DNA of 5,927 bases from Oscillospiraceae bacterium (lineage in GTDB: Bacteria; Bacillota; Clostridia; Oscillospirales; Ruminococcaceae): assembly GCA_031281115.1 (NCBI GenBank), contig JAITFV010000130.1, positions 1 through 5,927 of the forward strand, written 5' to 3'. A program made the position numbers and the translations under genes. Numbering within the stretch: the stretch's first letter is position 1; each line of letters opens with the position of its first letter. Below, piece by piece: positions 3,236-5,927 of the stretch. The notes under the pieces were generated by a model. It did no database searches. It was not told the origin of the DNA and saw only the letters and a program-made list of their open reading frames with translations.

Positions 3236-5927
3236 GATTTTTCTCCATTTCTTTTTTTAGTTCAACAAGTGTAACCGCTGCGGCTTCAAAATCGTAATCC
3301 TCGATTTGCCGGACAAGTTCCTCCGCTCCCGGAATCGCACGAATACTATCCAAAAGATTCACACATTCAGGGTTTATGTTTTCAAGCATAGGCTTCAGCT
3401 TCTCTAACAGCTCTACTGATTGTTCAATGTTTAAAGCCTGCGCCGCAGTGGCTTCCGCAGCATTTTCGCTAAGCAGCGGCCGCAGCTCGTTCAGCACCTG
3501 CTCCAATTCAGATTTGAGAAGGTTCATTTTGTTTTCCCAAACCGATGCGACACCTTCTTTAAGCAGATTCTCCACTTCTGCTGCAGCTTTTTGCAGCTCA
3601 ATCTTGCCAATCATTCCCGCGTTGCCTTTTAAAGTATGTGCTAACCTGTGAGCGAGTTTTGTATCCCCGGCTTCAACAGCTTTGGCAATTTCGACATGTA
3701 TATTTTGATTGTTTTTAACGAAATTAATTTGCATCCTTTTTTGCATTTCGCCACTGTTTTCGTTATCATCATCATCAGAGAAGTCGTTGCTTACAGGCTT
3801 CAGATACTTTAACAAGACGCGCCACAACTCCTGAGATGTGAAAGGTTTTCCTAAACAATCGGGCATTCCGTGCTTTTTGTACTTTTCTAACTCACTGGTC
3901 ATAATATTTGCCGTCATTGCCACAATGGGCGTCCCCGTATCCAGAGCTATTATTTTTGAAGCGGCTTCCATCCCGTCCATAACCGGCATGAACATATCCA
4001 TGAAAACCAAATCGAAAGGCTTCTCGCCTTTTTTCTTGCGCTCCCGGACAAGCTCCACGCCCGCTTTCCCGTTATCCGCTACCTCGGTCCGGACTCCGAC
4101 ACGTGTAAGATGCTCACAAATGACATCCTGATTCATGGGGTTATCATCGCAAATCAAGATAATGCTGTCAAAATACGGTTTCTTAATAAGAATAAAGTCT
4201 TCGCGGCCGGACGATTCCTCGGTGGATTCGATTGTTTTAAACGGTATTTCAAAACTAAATCTACTGCCCTTATCGGGTGAACTCTCTACAACTAATTTTC
4301 CGCCCATAAGCTCTACTATGTTTTTGGTGATTGCAAGCCCGAGCCCGCTGCCGCCATAGTTGCGCGTTGTGCTGGAATCAGCTTGTATGAAAGGTTCGAA
4401 GATTCTTCCAATTTGCTCGGAGTTCATGCCTATTCCTTCGTCTTTTACTTCAAAATACAGGACTGCCTCTCCGTTATTTGAATTTTTCACAGTTGACGAG
4501 AACTTAATTATCCCAACTTCTGTAAATTTCACTGCATTGGAGAGAAGGTTCATTAATGCCTGATAAAGCCTGACAGGGTCTCCGATTAGCTTTTTGCCGG
4601 GCAGAGGTTCAGCGTAAACCCTTAAATCCAAGCCCTTTTCCTTAACGGTCGGTAATGCAACCGATTGACAGCGCGCGAAAACATCATACAAATTGAAAGG
4701 TGTATATTCCAGTTCCATTTTACCCGATTCAATTTTTGAAATATCTAATATGTCGTTTATAATCCGCAGCAACCAGCCTGTACTGTCGGTAATTTTACTC
4801 AAATAATCTTTAATTTGAATCATGGTTTCGCAGTCTAAAGCAAGCTCAGCGAATCCCATAATGCTGTTCATGGGGGTGCGGATTTCATGGCTCATGGTTG
4901 CTAAGAAATCGGATTTTGCCTGATTGGCAAGTTCGGCTGATTCCCACGCCTCACGCCGCTCGGTGCCGGAGATAGCCAGCGCCATTAAATCAGCAAGGGA
5001 AGAAGCGAAGTTTTGTTCCTCAATTTTCCATTCGCGCATTTCGGGGTATAATTCGGAGTAATCCTGTTCAATGCAGACAGCCCCGACCAGCTTTCCGCCG
5101 ATTCGTATAGGGACATCTATTATAGCGCATAAATCAGGAGCGTAGCCTTCAACGATACCGGACCAAACATCAGATGTCCGTACATTATTAGTAACAATCA
5201 ACCTCTTGGTTTCAAATTGCCTTACATATTCCTCGCTGCACGATAAATCGAAATCTTCCTGTGTTATATACTTTTCGGTGGAACGCTCAAAACAAGAAAT
5301 ATTATTGAGTGTGTTTCCGTCCTCCGAAATGCTCCAAACTCCGACGCGGCTTGCATCCAAAACACTGCATCCTTCCCGGGCTATCATATCGGCGGCATCT
5401 TTTAAAATGCCGGCAGAAATAATCGGGTATTTTGTAATTTCCGCTAATTCACCTCTCATCTTATTAGCGTACTCATAATTAAGCGCCATCTGCTGTTTCG
5501 CGATTTCGGCGGCTTCCAGCTGCCTTTGTTCTGTTATATCGGCATAATAACCTTCTATCAGCTGCGGCGTACCATCAGGGTTTTTCTCAATTACGCGGCT
5601 GCGTTCCCAAATCCATTTTTCCTGTCCGTCCCGCGTTGTAATAAGATAAATATTCTCGTACGGTAAGCCTTTAACAATAGTCGATTCGACTAACTTTTCT
5701 ATATGCTTGGTGTCTTCAAGATGCGCCAAAGATAGGTATTTAACCGAGCTTTTACCGATAAGTTCTTCCGGCGCGTACCCGATTAACTCCTTACTGCCAT
5801 TGCTGACAAAAGTATATGTATACTCAGGCGGGTCATAAAGATGCTGGAATACCATGCCGGGCAGGTTTTGTATAATAGTTTCAATCCTTGCGGTCATGCG
5901 TTTGTGCTCCCGCAAATCCTGCACGGA
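3228..5927 (-). CDS. Hybrid sensor histidine kinase PAS-GAF-HisKA-HATPase-REC-Hpt (5' end probably outside window)
   Basis: About 899 codons are visible; residues here count from the GTG at 5924. Order of domains: PAS (about 12-135, ending YYADITEQRQLE), GAF (about 160-318), HisKA (about 336-402) with H346 in SHEIRTPMN, HATPase (about 445-565) with N463, G1 DEGIGM (495-500), F-box IFEPF and G2 GGSGLGL (524-530), receiver (about 587-708) with D593/D594, phospho-acceptor D643, T671, K693, and Hpt (about 728-820) with H763 in AHTLKGNAG. A helical tail (about 830-898) follows. Every catalytic residue of a four-step relay is present. No membrane segment is visible, so the seen part is cytosolic. 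The frame is open to the window edge, and the LREHKRM stretch looks like an inter-domain helix, so more sensor domains are likely upstream; GTG 5924 as the real start cannot be excluded. Downstream receivers are the natural phosphate acceptors. The signal is unknown. Confidence 0.96.
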   Translation of the reverse strand, partial: SVQDLREHKRMTARIETIIQNLPGMVFQHLYDPPEYTYTFVSNGSKELIGYAPEELIGKSSVKYLSLAHLEDTKHIEKLVESTIVKGLPYENIYLITTRDGQEKWIWERSRVIEKNPDGTPQLIEGYYADITEQRQLEAAEIAKQQMALNYEYANKMRGELAEITKYPIISAGILKDAADMIAREGCSVLDASRVGVWSISEDGNTLNNISCFERSTEKYITQEDFDLSCSEEYVRQFETKRLIVTNNVRTSDVWSGIVEGYAPDLCAIIDVPIRIGGKLVGAVCIEQDYSELYPEMREWKIEEQNFASSLADLMALAISGTERREAWESAELANQAKSDFLATMSHEIRTPMNSIMGFAELALDCETMIQIKDYLSKITDSTGWLLRIINDILDISKIESGKMELEYTPFNLYDVFARCQSVALPTVKEKGLDLRVYAEPLPGKKLIGDPVRLYQALMNLLSNAVKFTEVGIIKFSSTVKNSNNGEAVLYFEVKDEGIGMNSEQIGRIFEPFIQADSSTTRNYGGSGLGLAITKNIVELMGGKLVVESSPDKGSRFSFEIPFKTIESTEESSGREDFILIKKPYFDSIILICDDNPMNQDVICEHLTRVGVRTEVADNGKAGVELVRERKKKGEKPFDLVFMDMFMPVMDGMEAASKIIALDTGTPIVAMTANIMTSELEKYKKHGMPDCLGKPFTSQELWRVLLKYLKPVSNDFSDDDDNENSGEMQKRMQINFVKNNQNIHVEIAKAVEAGDTKLAHRLAHTLKGNAGMIGKIELQKAAAEVENLLKEGVASVWENKMNLLKSELEQVLNELRPLLSENAAEATAAQALNIEQSVELLEKLKPMLENINPECVNLLDSIRAIPGAEELVRQIEDYDFEAAAVTLVELKKEMEKNHE

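Overview
The window holds five protein-coding genes, all on the minus strand, so transcription runs from high to low coordinates. All five are two-component or cyclic-di-GMP signalling proteins. No RNA gene, CRISPR array, transposase or plus-strand gene could be supported, and no stretch over 300 bases lacks a gene. The organism cannot be named from this sequence. Moderate-to-low GC, GGAG-type ribosome binding sites and this style of hybrid kinase with companion response regulators would fit an anaerobic Firmicute or a Treponema-like spirochaete. That is an impression from family resemblance only.

Layout in transcription order. (1) 5927-3228: a large hybrid sensor kinase, open at the window edge, with PAS, GAF, HisKA, HATPase, receiver and Hpt domains. 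(2) 3235-2615: a receiver fused to a histidine-phosphotransfer/dimerisation (HisKA) helix pair, with no ATPase domain. It overlaps the kinase stop by 8 bases. (3) 2547-1618: a receiver-GGDEF protein whose cyclase site is degenerate (SDEEF) but whose RxxD inhibitory site is intact. (4) 1478-564: a receiver-GGDEF protein with an intact GGEEF site and RxxD site, probably an active diguanylate cyclase. (5) 499 to beyond base 1: a receiver followed by what looks like the start of a PAS domain, cut by the window edge.

The four stand-alone receivers are clear paralogues. They share the same start, the same spacing of the phosphorylation-site Asp (residue 56), Thr86 and Lys108, and the same exit helix. 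Hand alignment gives roughly three-quarters identity for the two pairs counted. Behind this nearly constant input module sit different outputs: DHp only, dead GGDEF, live GGDEF and PAS. The simplest reading is a branched phosphorelay. The kinase would pass phosphate H346 to D643 to H763 internally, and from the Hpt domain to several receivers at once, so one signal would control c-di-GMP synthesis, possibly c-di-GMP sensing, and other partners.

The intergenic gaps are short (67, 139 and 64 bases) but not empty. They contain a perfect 12-bp inverted repeat (519-552), a 60-bp element with imperfect terminal inverted repeats enclosing three CCGCAC copies (1541-1600), and TATAAT hexamers ahead of both GGDEF genes.
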